The translations under genes were made by a program, and so were the position numbers. The notes under the pieces are model-generated. The model was given only the letters and a program-made list of their open reading frames with translations. It was not told the DNA's origin and made no database searches. Of a DNA stretch of 64,000 bases, positions 20,395 to 29,255 are shown piece after piece. This stretch comes from Allobosea sp. WAO. Lineage in GTDB: Bacteria > Pseudomonadota > Alphaproteobacteria > Rhizobiales > Beijerinckiaceae. The stretch spans positions 62,001 through 126,000 of the forward strand of contig NZ_JXTJ01000009.1 in NCBI RefSeq assembly GCF_001509835.1. The letters run 5' to 3'. Position 1 is the stretch's first letter. The number at the start of each line of letters is the position of its first letter.

Positions 20395-23318
20395 CAGTTT
20401 CTCCCGCCGGTCGTTGTGGTGGTGCGAGCGGCAGCCGCAGCGCGGTAGACGCGCAGCGATTGGTGCGCCAGCGCGATCAGCACCAGGACCGTCGCGCCCA
20501 GCACCAGCGCGACGACGCCGAAATCGAAGAGCAGGGCACTGGCCAGAGGCAGCTTGCCGAGGACGGGGACCTCGACATAGGCGAAGGCGGTGGTCAGGAA
20601 GGGGCGGCCGAACAACCATGCGCCGGCGCCGGTGAAGGCGGCGGCGAGCAGGCCGATGCCGATCCACCGGACCGGCAGGATGCGCAGCCGCGCTTCGACC
20701 CAACGGGCGCCGCCCGCCATGTATTGCAGGATGAAGGCGATCGCGAAGGTCAGGCCGGAGACGAAGCCGCCGCCGGGCAGGTCATGCCCGCGCATGAACA
20801 GGAACACCGCCATCATCGCGATCACCGGGAACAGCAGGCGCATGATCAGGCCCGGCACCAGGAGGTAGTGCGCGCTGATCGGGTCCTTGCCGCTACCCTG
20901 GATGTCGGCGTCGTAGAGGTTCTGGAACTTCTTCTGCTCGGGCAGCCCGACGCTGTCGCGGGCAGGGCGGAAGCGGCGTAGCAGCGCATAGACCGTGATC
21001 GCCACCACGCCGAGCACGGCGATCTCGCCGAGCGTGTCGAAGCCGCGGAAGTCGACGAGCAGGACGTTGACGACATTGCGCCCGCCGCCCTCCGTATAAG
21101 CGCGCTCGAGGAAGTTGCTGGAGATGCTGCCGGTGAGCGGCCAGGTCATGACCAGATAGGAGAGCAGAGCCAGCCCGGCGCCGCCGGCGACCGCGACGGT
21201 GAGGTCGCGGAAGCGCCGAAGCCTCGCCGAGAAGATCGTCTCGGAGCTGATGCCCTCGATGCGCTTCGGCAGCCAGCGCAGGCCGAGCAGCAGTAGGACG
21301 GTGGTGACGACCTCGACCAGCAACTGGGTCAAGGCGAGGTCGGGGGCCGAGAACCAGGCGAAGGTCAGGCAGACCGCGAGGCCGGTCCCGCCGGTCAGGA
21401 TCACGGCGGCGAGGCGGTGATACTTGGCCTGGTAGGCCGCGCCGAGCGCGCAAGCGGCACCGACCAGCCAGACCAGCATGAATTCGAGATCCGCTCCCTG
21501 GACATTGCCGGGCGCCAGCGAGACCGGCCGGATGTAGAAGGACCACAGCGCCAGCATGATGGTGACGCCGATCAGCAGGCGCATCTGCGGCTGCAGCCGG
21601 GCCGTGCTGACCACCTGCTCGAGGCCTTTGGCCCAGCGCCAGGACAGGAAGACGATCGCCCGCTCGAACAGGCGCTTGCCCTTCAGTTCGCGCAGCAGCG
21701 GTGCGCCTTCGATGTTGCCGGAGAGATAGCGCAGCATCGAGAGATAGATGACGATGCCACCCGCCGTCGCCACCAAGCTCATAAGCAGGGCCGGGGTGAA
21801 GCCGTGCCAAACGGCGAGGCTGTAGCTCGGCGTCTGCCCCCTCAGCACCGACTCGACCGCGACCGCGAGCACGCCGCCCACCGTCTGCGCCGGCACGATG
21901 CCGACCAGAAGGCAGATCAGCACCAGCAGGCCGACCGGCAACAGCATCCAGATCACCGGGTCATGCGGCTTGTGCGGCAGGTCGGTCGCAGGCGGACCGA
22001 AGAAGACCTGATGGATCAGCCGCAGTGAATAGCCGACGCTGAACATGCCGGCGACGGTCGCGATATAGGGCAGCAAATGGTCGAGCGCCGTGTCGACATG
22101 GTACTCGATGGTCTCGGCGAAGAACATTTCCTTCGAAAGGAAGCCGTTGAGCAGCGGCACGCCGGCCATCGAGGCCGCCGCGACCATGGCGAGCGTCGCC
22201 GTGATCGGCATGGCACGGTAGAGCCCACCGAGCCGGCGGACGTCGCGCGTGCCCGCCTCATGGTCGATGATCCCGGCTGCCATGAACAGCGAGGCCTTGA
22301 AGGTCGCGTGGTTCATGATGTGGAAGATCGCCGCGACCGCGGCGAGCGGGCTGCCGAGGCCGAGCAGCAGGGTGATCAGGCCGAGATGGCTGATCGTCGA
22401 ATAGGCGAGAAGCCCCTTCAGGTCCTGCTGGAACAGCGCCAGGAAGGCGCCGATCACCAAGGTCGCGACGCCGACCGGAGCCAGCACCCAGAACCAGTAT
22501 TCGTGCCCCGCCATGGCCGGCCAGAGCCGGGCCAGCAGGAAGACGCCGGCCTTCACCATGGTGGCGGAGTGGAGATAGGCCGAGACCGGGGTCGGCGCGG
22601 CCATAGCTCGCGGTAGCCAGAAATGGAAGGGGAACTGCGCGCTCTTGGTCAGCGCACCGAGCGCGACCAGGATCAGCGCCGCGAGATAAAGCGGGTGCGC
22701 GACGATCTTCTGGCCCGAGGCCAGGACGACGTCGAGGTCGTAGCTGCCGACGATGTGGCCGAGCAGCAGCATGCCTGCGAGGAGGCTGAGCCCGCCTGCG
22801 CCAGTGACGGTCAGGGCGATGCGCGCGCCGTCGCGGGCACTCTGGCTATGGTGCCAATAGGCGATCAGCAGGAAGGAGAAGAGGCTGGTCAGTTCCCAGA
22901 ACAGCACGATCTGGATCAGGTTCCCGCTAGTGACGACACCCAGCATCGCGCCCATGAAGGCGAGCAGGAACGAGAAGAAGCGCGGCACCGGGTCTTCCGG
23001 CGACATGTAGTAGCGCGCGTAGAGGACGACGAGCAGGCCGATCCCCGCGATCATGACGACGAAGAGCCAGGCCAGCCCGTCGACTCGCAGCACGAAGTTC
23101 AGGCCGTACTCCGGCAGCCATTCGAACTGCGCACGCACCACGGCAGGCTCGGCGACCTTCGGCCACAGGATTGCGGCGATGATCAGGATGCCGACCGTGA
23201 TCAGGCCGGCGAGCCAGGCTTCGGCATTGCGGGCATTGGCCGGCAGGAGCGCGGCTAGCAGGCTGCCGACGAAAGGCAGGGCGATGATCAGACTCAGTAA
23301 TACGGCATCGTCCGCCAT
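20394..23318 (-). CDS. mnhA: Fused Na+/H+ antiporter subunit A/B (MnhA+MnhB; PhaAB)
   Basis: 974 residues, first gene of the operon. The N-terminal two thirds are MnhA (NuoL-like): FFSFLLAFMGAMLGVVTSGNLIQIVLFWELTSLFSFLLI and TKSAQFPFHFWLPRAMAAPTPVSAYLHSATMVKAGVFLLARL carry the conserved Glu and Lys helices. The last 150 residues are an MnhB domain, recognised by FLFMRGHDLPGGGFVSGLTFAIAFILQYMAGG. A/B fusion is the normal state in many alphaproteobacterial Pha systems, which explains the lack of a separate mnhB. A weak ribosome site precedes the ATG. Confidence 0.95.
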   Translation of the reverse strand: MADDAVLLSLIIALPFVGSLLAALLPANARNAEAWLAGLITVGILIIAAILWPKVAEPAVVRAQFEWLPEYGLNFVLRVDGLAWLFVVMIAGIGLLVVLYARYYMSPEDPVPRFFSFLLAFMGAMLGVVTSGNLIQIVLFWELTSLFSFLLIAYWHHSQSARDGARIALTVTGAGGLSLLAGMLLLGHIVGSYDLDVVLASGQKIVAHPLYLAALILVALGALTKSAQFPFHFWLPRAMAAPTPVSAYLHSATMVKAGVFLLARLWPAMAGHEYWFWVLAPVGVATLVIGAFLALFQQDLKGLLAYSTISHLGLITLLLGLGSPLAAVAAIFHIMNHATFKASLFMAAGIIDHEAGTRDVRRLGGLYRAMPITATLAMVAAASMAGVPLLNGFLSKEMFFAETIEYHVDTALDHLLPYIATVAGMFSVGYSLRLIHQVFFGPPATDLPHKPHDPVIWMLLPVGLLVLICLLVGIVPAQTVGGVLAVAVESVLRGQTPSYSLAVWHGFTPALLMSLVATAGGIVIYLSMLRYLSGNIEGAPLLRELKGKRLFERAIVFLSWRWAKGLEQVVSTARLQPQMRLLIGVTIMLALWSFYIRPVSLAPGNVQGADLEFMLVWLVGAACALGAAYQAKYHRLAAVILTGGTGLAVCLTFAWFSAPDLALTQLLVEVVTTVLLLLGLRWLPKRIEGISSETIFSARLRRFRDLTVAVAGGAGLALLSYLVMTWPLTGSISSNFLERAYTEGGGRNVVNVLLVDFRGFDTLGEIAVLGVVAITVYALLRRFRPARDSVGLPEQKKFQNLYDADIQGSGKDPISAHYLLVPGLIMRLLFPVIAMMAVFLFMRGHDLPGGGFVSGLTFAIAFILQYMAGGARWVEARLRILPVRWIGIGLLAAAFTGAGAWLFGRPFLTTAFAYVEVPVLGKLPLASALLFDFGVVALVLGATVLVLIALAHQSLRVYRAAAAARTTTTTGGRN

Positions 23319-23424
23319 GATCGATGAAGGATCCTTTCAGTTGGACTGCCGCAAAAAACTCCAGCCTTGCCCGATTCCGTCCATTATGGTTGACTCAGGC
23401 AGCCGAAGGCAATGGGCCAACGCC

Positions 23425-23670
23425 ATGAATTTACGTCCTGAACTGTGTCGCGCGGCGCGCGGTCTGCTGAACTGGACGCAGGATCAGCTTGCTGTCACTG
23501 CCGGAGTCTCGCGCAGCACGGTCCGCGATTTCGAGCGTGAGCGCCATGAGCTTCAGCGCGCCTCGGAGGCCCTGGTCCTCGCCGCTTTCGAGCGGGCCGG
23601 CGTCCGCTTCCTGCCGGAGAGCCGCGAGGGACCTGGCGTGCGGCTTCGCCGTTCTCAGGGGCGCGGCTGA
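23425..23670 (+). CDS. Small XRE-family helix-turn-helix protein
   Basis: 81 residues, almost entirely a Cro/C1-type HTH: LCRAARGLLNWTQDQLAVTAGVSRSTVRDFERERHELQRASEALVLAAFERAGVRFL. Such short single-domain regulators are common in alphaproteobacteria. The start at MNLRPELCRAARG matches the family; an open frame continues upstream without conserved sequence, and no strong ribosome site is visible. It diverges from the antiporter operon and converges with the Rnk-like gene. Target unknown. Confidence 0.75.
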   Translation: MNLRPELCRAARGLLNWTQDQLAVTAGVSRSTVRDFERERHELQRASEALVLAAFERAGVRFLPESREGPGVRLRRSQGRG

Positions 23671-23766
23671 GGTAGCGCAACCAACATAGGAACAGGGAGA
23701 TCTGCCTGCGCGGCGGCTGGCGGCGACGATCAGCCGCAGCGCCTGTGCCCAGCCTTGCCGCTTTCG

Positions 23767-24195
23767 TCAGGAGCGTGCTTTCGCGTCGTTGGATGGTTTC
23801 GTCGCCCGATGGCGGCGTGTCACCCGCAGCAGGCGCAACATGCGCGGCTCGCCGCGCGGACTCAGCCAGCCTGTGCGCTGCCCCTCGGAAAGCCCGAGCA
23901 GCGCGGTCCCGACCGGGCTCAGCACCGACACCAGTCCCACCGCGGCGCTGCCCCGGCCTGGGACGAGGGTCACCTCGCGTACAGCGCCGCTGCGCTCCTC
24001 CAGATACTGCCCGGGAACGTGCAGGAACAGGCAGTCCTGTGGTGCCTGCCTGGCCTCGATCACATGCGCGCGGTGGAGTTCGGCGGCGAGGCGCGAGGCC
24101 GCGTCGTAACGGCCGGTCGCCATCGCCTGCCTGACGAGAGGCAAGAGGATGGCAAGATCCTCATAGGTGATCGTGATCTGCGGAAGTGGACGCAC
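23767..24195 (-). CDS. Rnk/GreA-GreB C-terminal family protein
   Basis: 142 residues starting at GTG 24195, with AAAGGA just upstream. Residues 1-45 form a short helical region (ITYEDLAILLPLVRQAM), followed by a GreA/B C-terminal-like FKBP fold: REVTLVPGRGSAAVGLVSVLSPVGTALLGLSEGQ. This is the organisation of Rnk, the nucleoside diphosphate kinase regulator that binds RNA polymerase. The C-terminal 30 residues are Arg-rich, ending in RRHRATKPSNDAKARS. Confidence 0.8.
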   Translation of the reverse strand: MRPLPQITITYEDLAILLPLVRQAMATGRYDAASRLAAELHRAHVIEARQAPQDCLFLHVPGQYLEERSGAVREVTLVPGRGSAAVGLVSVLSPVGTALLGLSEGQRTGWLSPRGEPRMLRLLRVTRRHRATKPSNDAKARS

Positions 24196-24243
24196 CTTTT
24201 CCTTTCAACAGGGCCTGTCGCCCCGATTTCGTTGACGAATGAA

Positions 24244-24272
24244 GCGGGCGGGTCACTGTGGTGCCCGCCCGC
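24244..24272 (-). terminator. GC-rich hairpin between two minus-strand genes
   Basis: Perfect 9-bp inverted repeat GCGGGCGGG/CCCGCCCGC with an 11-nt loop, between the stop of the 41-residue gene and the start of the Rnk-like gene. It is a likely transcript end or processing hairpin for the small gene; no U-tract follows. Confidence 0.5.
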
Positions 24273-24307
24273 CAGTCACGCTTGCAGCTATGTTCAGGCT
24301 ACCGGCG

Positions 24308-24433
24308 CTACTTGCCTGGCTTCCTGCCCAATTGCTGCTTGCTCAGATCGGCGATTGAGGAGACGGCCTGTGCCGGCTGCTTTACTTGCTTCGGCTTCTT
24401 CGCTTCGCGATTGCCATTGCGTTTGTTGCTCAT
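24308..24433 (-). CDS. Small basic protein of 41 residues (MSNKRNGNREAKKPKQ...)
   Basis: Very short open frame with AGGA 7 nt before the ATG. The product is highly basic: the first 20 residues hold seven Lys/Arg, followed by VSSIADLSKQQLGRKPGK. Small proteins starting MSNKRNGNREAKKPK are, as far as I recall, widespread in Hyphomicrobiales with no known role. No membrane segment or cysteine. It ends shortly before a GC-rich hairpin. A role in nucleic-acid binding is only a guess from the charge. Confidence 0.65.
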   Translation of the reverse strand: MSNKRNGNREAKKPKQVKQPAQAVSSIADLSKQQLGRKPGK

Positions 24434-24914
24434 CGTCATGTCCTGCGGTCGCGGAACCGCCGGGCCGGTGCATCAGATGCGCGGCCGGAAGCCCGGGCAA
24501 TGTCCGGAGTTGAATGGCCCGATGCAGCCTGTGCCGGCAGGCATGCGGGCGGCGCGGTTCTCCCTGGCTCGGTCGCGCTTGGGGCCGAAAAGGCCGTGCG
24601 CCGAACCAGGGCTACTGCCGTGCGAGGCGAAGCGCCGTAAAGAAAATCCCTGCGGGGGGATGGTTTCCTGTCATGACAAAGGCAGTTTCGGACGAAGTGG
24701 AAAGAAAGTCAAATTTCAATATAGCGGAGTAAAATTTCAGTTAATTTATATTGCAAAGCTAGTTATTTCTGAAATTTTCCAAGGTTTGGCTTCTTGCGAG
24801 GGCGTTGGTCGGATTTCTTGTTCGGATGTCTTGGCTGGTTGCGCAGCTTAGTCCCAGCGTATGGCCGGTGTAGCGTCCTGCCGGGTGCAGGTGTCGCGGA
24901 GACCGCTGTTGAAG
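24434..24914. other. Intergenic region with an AT-rich core
   Basis: No gene was recognised between the small basic gene and the hairpin at 24915. Bases 24690-24790 are notably AT-rich compared with the surroundings and include a TTGACT-like element on the minus strand, so this probably contains the promoter of the 41-residue gene. Confidence 0.4.
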
Positions 24915-24938
24915 GCCCGGCCGCTTACGCGGCCGGGC
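24915..24938 (-). terminator. Strong hairpin after the carboxynorspermidine dehydrogenase gene
   Basis: Perfect 10-bp inverted repeat GCCCGGCCGC-TTAC-GCGGCCGGGC with a 4-nt loop, 68 bp downstream of the minus-strand stop at 25006. Shape and location fit a transcription terminator; the T-run is lacking. Confidence 0.6.
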
Positions 24939-25005
24939 GTGGGCATCGAGGGCAGGCACGCCGGCAACGATCTGCCCTCGAGCCGGTTGTCGACCGCGGA
25001 CGCGA

Positions 25006-26298
25006 TCAGCCGGCGAGGGCCGGTTCGGCCACCCGCGGCGCCGCTGCTGTCGGCTTTTCGTCGAAGCTCAGCGGCCGGTCGCCTTCGGCATCGCGGATCC
25101 GCGCCGGCAGGCCCATCTGGTCGAGCAGGCGCAGGAAGGGCCGCGGTGCCAGCTCCTCGACATTGACCATCCTGCGCACGTCCCAGTCGCCCTTGGCGAC
25201 GAGGATCGCCGCGGCGGCCGCGGGAACGCCGGCAGTATAGGAGATCGCCTGGCTGCCGACCTCGGCATAGGCCTCTTCATGGTCGGCGACGTTGTAGATG
25301 AAGACCTCGCGCTTCTGCCCGTCCTTCATTCCCTTCACGACATCGCCGATGCAGGTCTTGCCGGCATAGTCGGGTGCCAGCGAGGACGGATCGGGCAGGA
25401 CGGCTTTGACCACCTTCAGCGGCACCACTTCGAGCCCCTCCGCCGTCCTGACCGGCTGCTCGGAGAGCAGGCCGAGATTCCTGAGTACGGTGAAGACGTT
25501 GATGTAGCGCTCGCCGAAGCCCATCCAGAACCGGACATTGGGGACGTTGAGATTCTTCGACAGCGAATGGATCTCGTCATGGCCGGTCAGATAGGTGGTG
25601 CGGTTGCCGACCACCGGCAGGTCCCATGTCTTGCTGACCTCGAACATCCTGTTCGAGGTCCACTCGCCCTTCTGCCAGGACCAGACCTGTCCGGTGAACT
25701 CGCGGAAATTGATCTCGGGGTCGAAATTGGTCGCGAAATAGCGGCCATGGTCGCCGGCATTGACGTCGACGATGTCGATCGAGTCGATCTTGTCGAAATA
25801 CGCGTCGCGCGCCAGGGCCGCATAGGCGTTGACGACGCCCGGGTCGAAGCCGGCGCCGAGGATCGCGGTGATGCCCGCGGCGGCACAGTCGGCCTGCCGC
25901 TTCCACTCGTAATTGCCATACCAGGGCGGCGCCTCGCAGATCTTCAGCGGGTCCTCGTGGATCGCCGTGTCGATATAAGCGGCGCCCGCCGCGATGCAGG
26001 CCGACAGCACCGACATGTTGAGGAAAGCCGAGCCGACATTGATGACGATCTCGGCGCCGGTGTCCCGGATCAGCTGGGCGGTTCGTTCGACATCGAGCGC
26101 ATCCAGCGCGTGGCCGGCGAGGCGGCCGCCGGTCTTCAGGCTGCGCTTCTCGCGAACGGAGCGAATGATCGCCTCGCATTTCTCGACATTGCGCGAAGCG
26201 AGGTGGATGTCGCCGAGCACGTCGTTGTGCTCCGCGCATTTATGGGCGACGACCTGGCCGACGCCGCCGGCGCCGATGATCAGAACGTTCCTTCTCAT
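25006..26298 (-). CDS. Carboxynorspermidine/carboxyspermidine dehydrogenase (saccharopine dehydrogenase family)
   Basis: 430 residues. NAD(P)-binding loop VLIIGAGGVGQVVAHKCAEH at the N-terminus, then GSAFLNMSVLSACIAAGAAYIDTAIHEDP and ILGAGFDPGVVNAYA, all typical of the CANSDH branch rather than lysine-pathway saccharopine dehydrogenase. The enzyme condenses a diamine (putrescine or diaminopropane) with aspartate semialdehyde and reduces the imine. The decarboxylase for the next step is encoded 37 bp upstream on the same strand, which supports the assignment and indicates an aspartate-based spermidine or norspermidine route that does not need spermidine synthase. Confidence 0.9.
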   Translation of the reverse strand: MRRNVLIIGAGGVGQVVAHKCAEHNDVLGDIHLASRNVEKCEAIIRSVREKRSLKTGGRLAGHALDALDVERTAQLIRDTGAEIVINVGSAFLNMSVLSACIAAGAAYIDTAIHEDPLKICEAPPWYGNYEWKRQADCAAAGITAILGAGFDPGVVNAYAALARDAYFDKIDSIDIVDVNAGDHGRYFATNFDPEINFREFTGQVWSWQKGEWTSNRMFEVSKTWDLPVVGNRTTYLTGHDEIHSLSKNLNVPNVRFWMGFGERYINVFTVLRNLGLLSEQPVRTAEGLEVVPLKVVKAVLPDPSSLAPDYAGKTCIGDVVKGMKDGQKREVFIYNVADHEEAYAEVGSQAISYTAGVPAAAAAILVAKGDWDVRRMVNVEELAPRPFLRLLDQMGLPARIRDAEGDRPLSFDEKPTAAAPRVAEPALAG

Positions 26299-26335
26299 TC
26301 TGCTGGGATTTCCTTTCTGCAGAGAGGGGGAGAGG

Positions 26336-27433
26336 TCAGGACAGGCTGGAGAGGTAGTCCTGGAAGGAGAATTCGCGGACGACGCGCACGCTGCCGTCGA
26401 GCTCGCGCACGGCGATGGCCGGCATCTGGACGCCGTTGAACCAGTTCTTCTTCACCATGGTGTAGCCGCCCGCGTCCTCGATCGAGATCCGGTCGCCGGG
26501 CTTCAGCTCATGGGCAAAGTCGAACTCGCCGAAGATGTCGCCGGCCAGGCAGGACTTGCCGCAGATCGCATAGCGATGCGGGCCGGGCTCGGCGGCGAGC
26601 TTGGCGCTCTGCCGGTAGATCAGCAGGTCGAGCATATGCGCCTCGATCGAGCTGTCGACGATGGCGAGGTGCTTGCCGTTGAACAGCGTGTCGAGCACCG
26701 TGACCTCGAGGGTCGTGCTCTTCGTCACCGCGGCCTCGCCGGGCTCGAGATAGACCTGGACGCCATAGCGCTGCGAGAAGCGCTTCAGCCGCTCGCAGAA
26801 GGCATCGAGCGGGTAGCTGTCGCCGGTGAAATGGATGCCGCCGCCCAGGCTGACCCAGCTGACCTGCTGCAGCAGCGCGCCGAAGTTCTCCTCGACCTGC
26901 GCCAGCATCGCGTCGAAACGCGCGAAATCGGCGTTCTCGCAGTTGTTGTGGATCATGAAGCCGTCGATCCGGCCGATGATCGCCCCAACCTTCTGCGCAT
27001 CCCATTCGCCGAGGCGGCTGAACGGGCGGGCGGGGTCGGCGAGGTCGAAGCCGGAGGCGCTGATCTGCGGGTTGAGGCGCAGCCCGCGACTCGTCGCGGC
27101 CGTCTTGTCGGCGAAGCGCTCGAACTGGCTGATCGAGTTGAAGATGATCTTGTCGGAATTGGCCAGGACCTCGTCGACCTCGTGATCGGCGAAGGCGACG
27201 CTGTAGGCATGGGTCTCGCCGCCGAATGTCTCGCGGCCGAGCTTGACCTCGTTGAGCGAGGAGGAGGTCGTGCCGTCCATGTATTCGCGCATCAGGTCGA
27301 ACACCGACCAGGTCGCGAAGCACTTCAGCGCCAGCAGAACCTTGGCGCCCGATTGTGTGCGGACACGGTCGATCGTCTGCAGGTTGCGCAGCAACCCGGC
27401 CTTATCGATGAGATAATACGGGGTCTGGATCAT
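26336..27433 (-). CDS. nspC: Carboxynorspermidine/carboxyspermidine decarboxylase
   Basis: 365 residues, PLP-dependent alanine racemase-fold decarboxylase. Starts IQTPYYLIDKAGLLRNL; the PLP Lys is likely in VLLALKCFATW; other markers are WVSLGGGIHFTGDSYP (glycine loop for the phosphate), EPGEAAV, and ICGKSCLAGDIFGEF with the catalytic Cys supplied across the dimer. It removes the carboxyl group from carboxyspermidine or carboxynorspermidine. Operon with the dehydrogenase downstream. Which polyamine is made cannot be told from the sequence. Confidence 0.9.
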   Translation of the reverse strand: MIQTPYYLIDKAGLLRNLQTIDRVRTQSGAKVLLALKCFATWSVFDLMREYMDGTTSSSLNEVKLGRETFGGETHAYSVAFADHEVDEVLANSDKIIFNSISQFERFADKTAATSRGLRLNPQISASGFDLADPARPFSRLGEWDAQKVGAIIGRIDGFMIHNNCENADFARFDAMLAQVEENFGALLQQVSWVSLGGGIHFTGDSYPLDAFCERLKRFSQRYGVQVYLEPGEAAVTKSTTLEVTVLDTLFNGKHLAIVDSSIEAHMLDLLIYRQSAKLAAEPGPHRYAICGKSCLAGDIFGEFDFAHELKPGDRISIEDAGGYTMVKKNWFNGVQMPAIAVRELDGSVRVVREFSFQDYLSSLS

Positions 27434-27599
27434 CGATGCGTCGCACCTGTCGAAAGAGTATCGGACCGCGACCGAGCCGGCCGGCCCGCATCTCGGCGCT
27501 ATGAGGCAGCACGCTCACCGCGTTGCGGTGTCGTGATGGCGTTTTGATCTTGGAATTGGGCCCGCAGCGCCTGGCTGCCGGCGGAGCCTGTGCCTGCGG

Positions 27600-27845
27600 T
27601 TACGGCATCGCCGACGCGGACGCCGTCGACGCGCGCGGGATCAGCGCTTTCGCGCTGTTGCTCCTGCTCTTCTTCTCGGTGCGGAGAATGGCGGCGGCAG
27701 CGGGCGACTGCCTGCTAAGACGGCTGGCAGGACTGATCACCTTGATCGACGCGGCCGAGGCGCACATCGCAAAAGTTTCTTCCTTTTGGGAGGCGTTCAG
27801 TAAAACTGCGCCCATCCCCAATTGGAAGAGGGCGTCGTGAGACAT
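27600..27845 (-). CDS. Small protein of unknown function, 81 residues
   Basis: Begins MSHDALFQLGMGAVLLNASQ with a strong ribosome site (GGGGAGGA, 4 nt before the ATG), which argues for a real gene. The N-terminal 20 residues look conserved-style; the rest is Ala/Ser/Lys/Arg-rich without predicted membrane span. I have a weak impression that alphaproteobacterial AdoMet decarboxylase (SpeD) proteins start with a similar LFQLGM segment, which would fit the polyamine genes downstream, but the SpeD catalytic core is absent. Function unknown. Confidence 0.6.
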   Translation of the reverse strand: MSHDALFQLGMGAVLLNASQKEETFAMCASAASIKVISPASRLSRQSPAAAAILRTEKKSRSNSAKALIPRASTASASAMP

Positions 27846-28092
27846 GCCGTCCTCCCCAACCAGCAGATGTAGCCTGCATCAGGCGATATACGATCCTATA
27901 TCAGCCATTGCGGGAAAATCAACCCGTCCGCGGACGTTGCAAAATCTAGATTGGAATTCAGATATCATCTCAGTGTTTTGGATATTGTGAGGTTGTTTTT
28001 ATTCAGAGTTTAGATTTTTTCTGCGGGGTGGATCAAAATTTCTGTCGGTTTTCTTGCTTCAAGCTAACCGGGTAAGTCCCATGGAACGGGCG

Positions 28093-28632
28093 CTAGCCAG
28101 CCGGTGCAGCGACCTCTTTGTCGAAGGCGCGGAGAATGACGTCCTGCGCCGTCAGGATGAGGGCCTTCAGTTCTGCTTCGTCGACGAGCCCGCTGGCGTC
28201 CTTCGCCGCGAACCAGGACCGCCTGCGCTGGCGCTTCTCGGGCCAGCGGTCGAGTTCGTCGAGGACGTCTAGCGGGAAGACTTCGACCCGGCAGAGGACG
28301 GAGGCGCCGTGGCTTCGGCGCTTGCGATAGTGATAGGCGCCGACGGGAGTGGCCGCGGGGTACCCGATGATCCCGGCCTCTTCATAGGCTTCGCGTGCCG
28401 CCGCCTCGGCGCCGGTCTTGCCGCGCATCGGCCAGCCCTTCGGCAGCACCCAGCGGCCTGTGTCCCGCGAGGTGACCAATATGATGTCGAGGCATCCGGC
28501 ATCGGACAGACGGTACGGGAGCGCGGCGTATTGCAGGCGAACCGGCTCTCCGGAGAGGCGCCCGCTTCCCTCGCTATTCGCTGTCTCCAGGACGATCTTC
28601 CGCTCGCAAGCGGCGCGATCGGTCAACCGCAC
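28093..28632 (-). CDS. Nudix hydrolase (diphosphoinositol-polyphosphate phosphohydrolase-like)
   Basis: 179 residues from GTG 28632, preceded by AAGGAGG at 8 nt. The Nudix box is GKTGAEAAAREAYEEAGIIG with the REAYEEAG core intact. WVLPKGWPMRGKT before the box is characteristic of the branch that includes eukaryotic DIPP enzymes and bacterial Ap4A/(p)ppGpp-type hydrolases. It cleaves nucleoside diphosphate-X type substrates; precise substrate unknown. Confidence 0.88.
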   Translation of the reverse strand: MRLTDRAACERKIVLETANSEGSGRLSGEPVRLQYAALPYRLSDAGCLDIILVTSRDTGRWVLPKGWPMRGKTGAEAAAREAYEEAGIIGYPAATPVGAYHYRKRRSHGASVLCRVEVFPLDVLDELDRWPEKRQRRRSWFAAKDASGLVDEAELKALILTAQDVILRAFDKEVAAPAG

Positions 28633-28754
28633 GTCGCTGTCCTCCTTCGTTTCAGGTGAAGCAAAAACTGTTCGGGGTTGCCGACGAACAGGTGCAGCCC
28701 TCCCGCGAGGAGAGGGCCCTTTATCGCTGACGGTTGGCGGGTGTTTGCCGCGCG

Positions 28755-29255
28755 TCAGGCCCGCGCCGCGCTTTGCGCGGAGGCGGTCTGCTCCGCCGCG
28801 ACCCGGAGGAGTTCGCTCGCAGCCTCGGAATCCGCGGCATCGCGCAACCCCTGCAGCAGGCGCGGCTCGCGCATCATCTTGCAGAACTTCGAGAGCGTGC
28901 TCAGGAAATCGTCCATCGCCTCGGCCGGCCAGACCACAGCCAGCACGAGATCGACCGGGTCGCCATCGGCGGCGCCGAAGTCGACCGGGTGGTCCAGGCG
29001 CATCAGCGTGACCCTGGGCTCGCCCAGAACGTCGGTTCGAGCGTGCGGCAGCGCGACGCCGCGGCCGAGGGCCGTGGAGCCGAGCTGCTCGCGGGCGTTG
29101 AGCGCCTGGAGAACAGCCTTCCTGTCGCCGTCGTCATCGCCGCGGCAGAGCCGGTCGGCGGCGCTCTCGATCGCCGCCTGCTTGCTTGCGGCAGGCAGGT
29201 CGAGCGCGATGTCGTCGGCACCCAGAAATTTCATGATGTTCACTGCAGCTTCCAT
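28755..29255 (-). CDS. ptsN: PTS EIIA-like nitrogen regulatory protein (PtsN family)
   Basis: 166 residues (an alternative start at Met8 would give 159). Single EIIA-Ntr/mannitol-type domain; phospho-acceptor His71 lies in GRGVALPHARTD, and LDHPVDFGAADGDPVDLVLAVVWPAEAMDDFLSTLSKFCKMMREPRLLQGLRDA follows the family pattern. In alphaproteobacteria EIIA-Ntr proteins are phosphorylated via PtsP/NPr and regulate other proteins rather than transport sugar. No npr, rpoN or hpf is adjacent, so this is an orphan or second copy. It is divergent from the cbb3 oxidase operon. Confidence 0.85.
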   Translation of the reverse strand: MEAAVNIMKFLGADDIALDLPAASKQAAIESAADRLCRGDDDGDRKAVLQALNAREQLGSTALGRGVALPHARTDVLGEPRVTLMRLDHPVDFGAADGDPVDLVLAVVWPAEAMDDFLSTLSKFCKMMREPRLLQGLRDAADSEAASELLRVAAEQTASAQSAARA

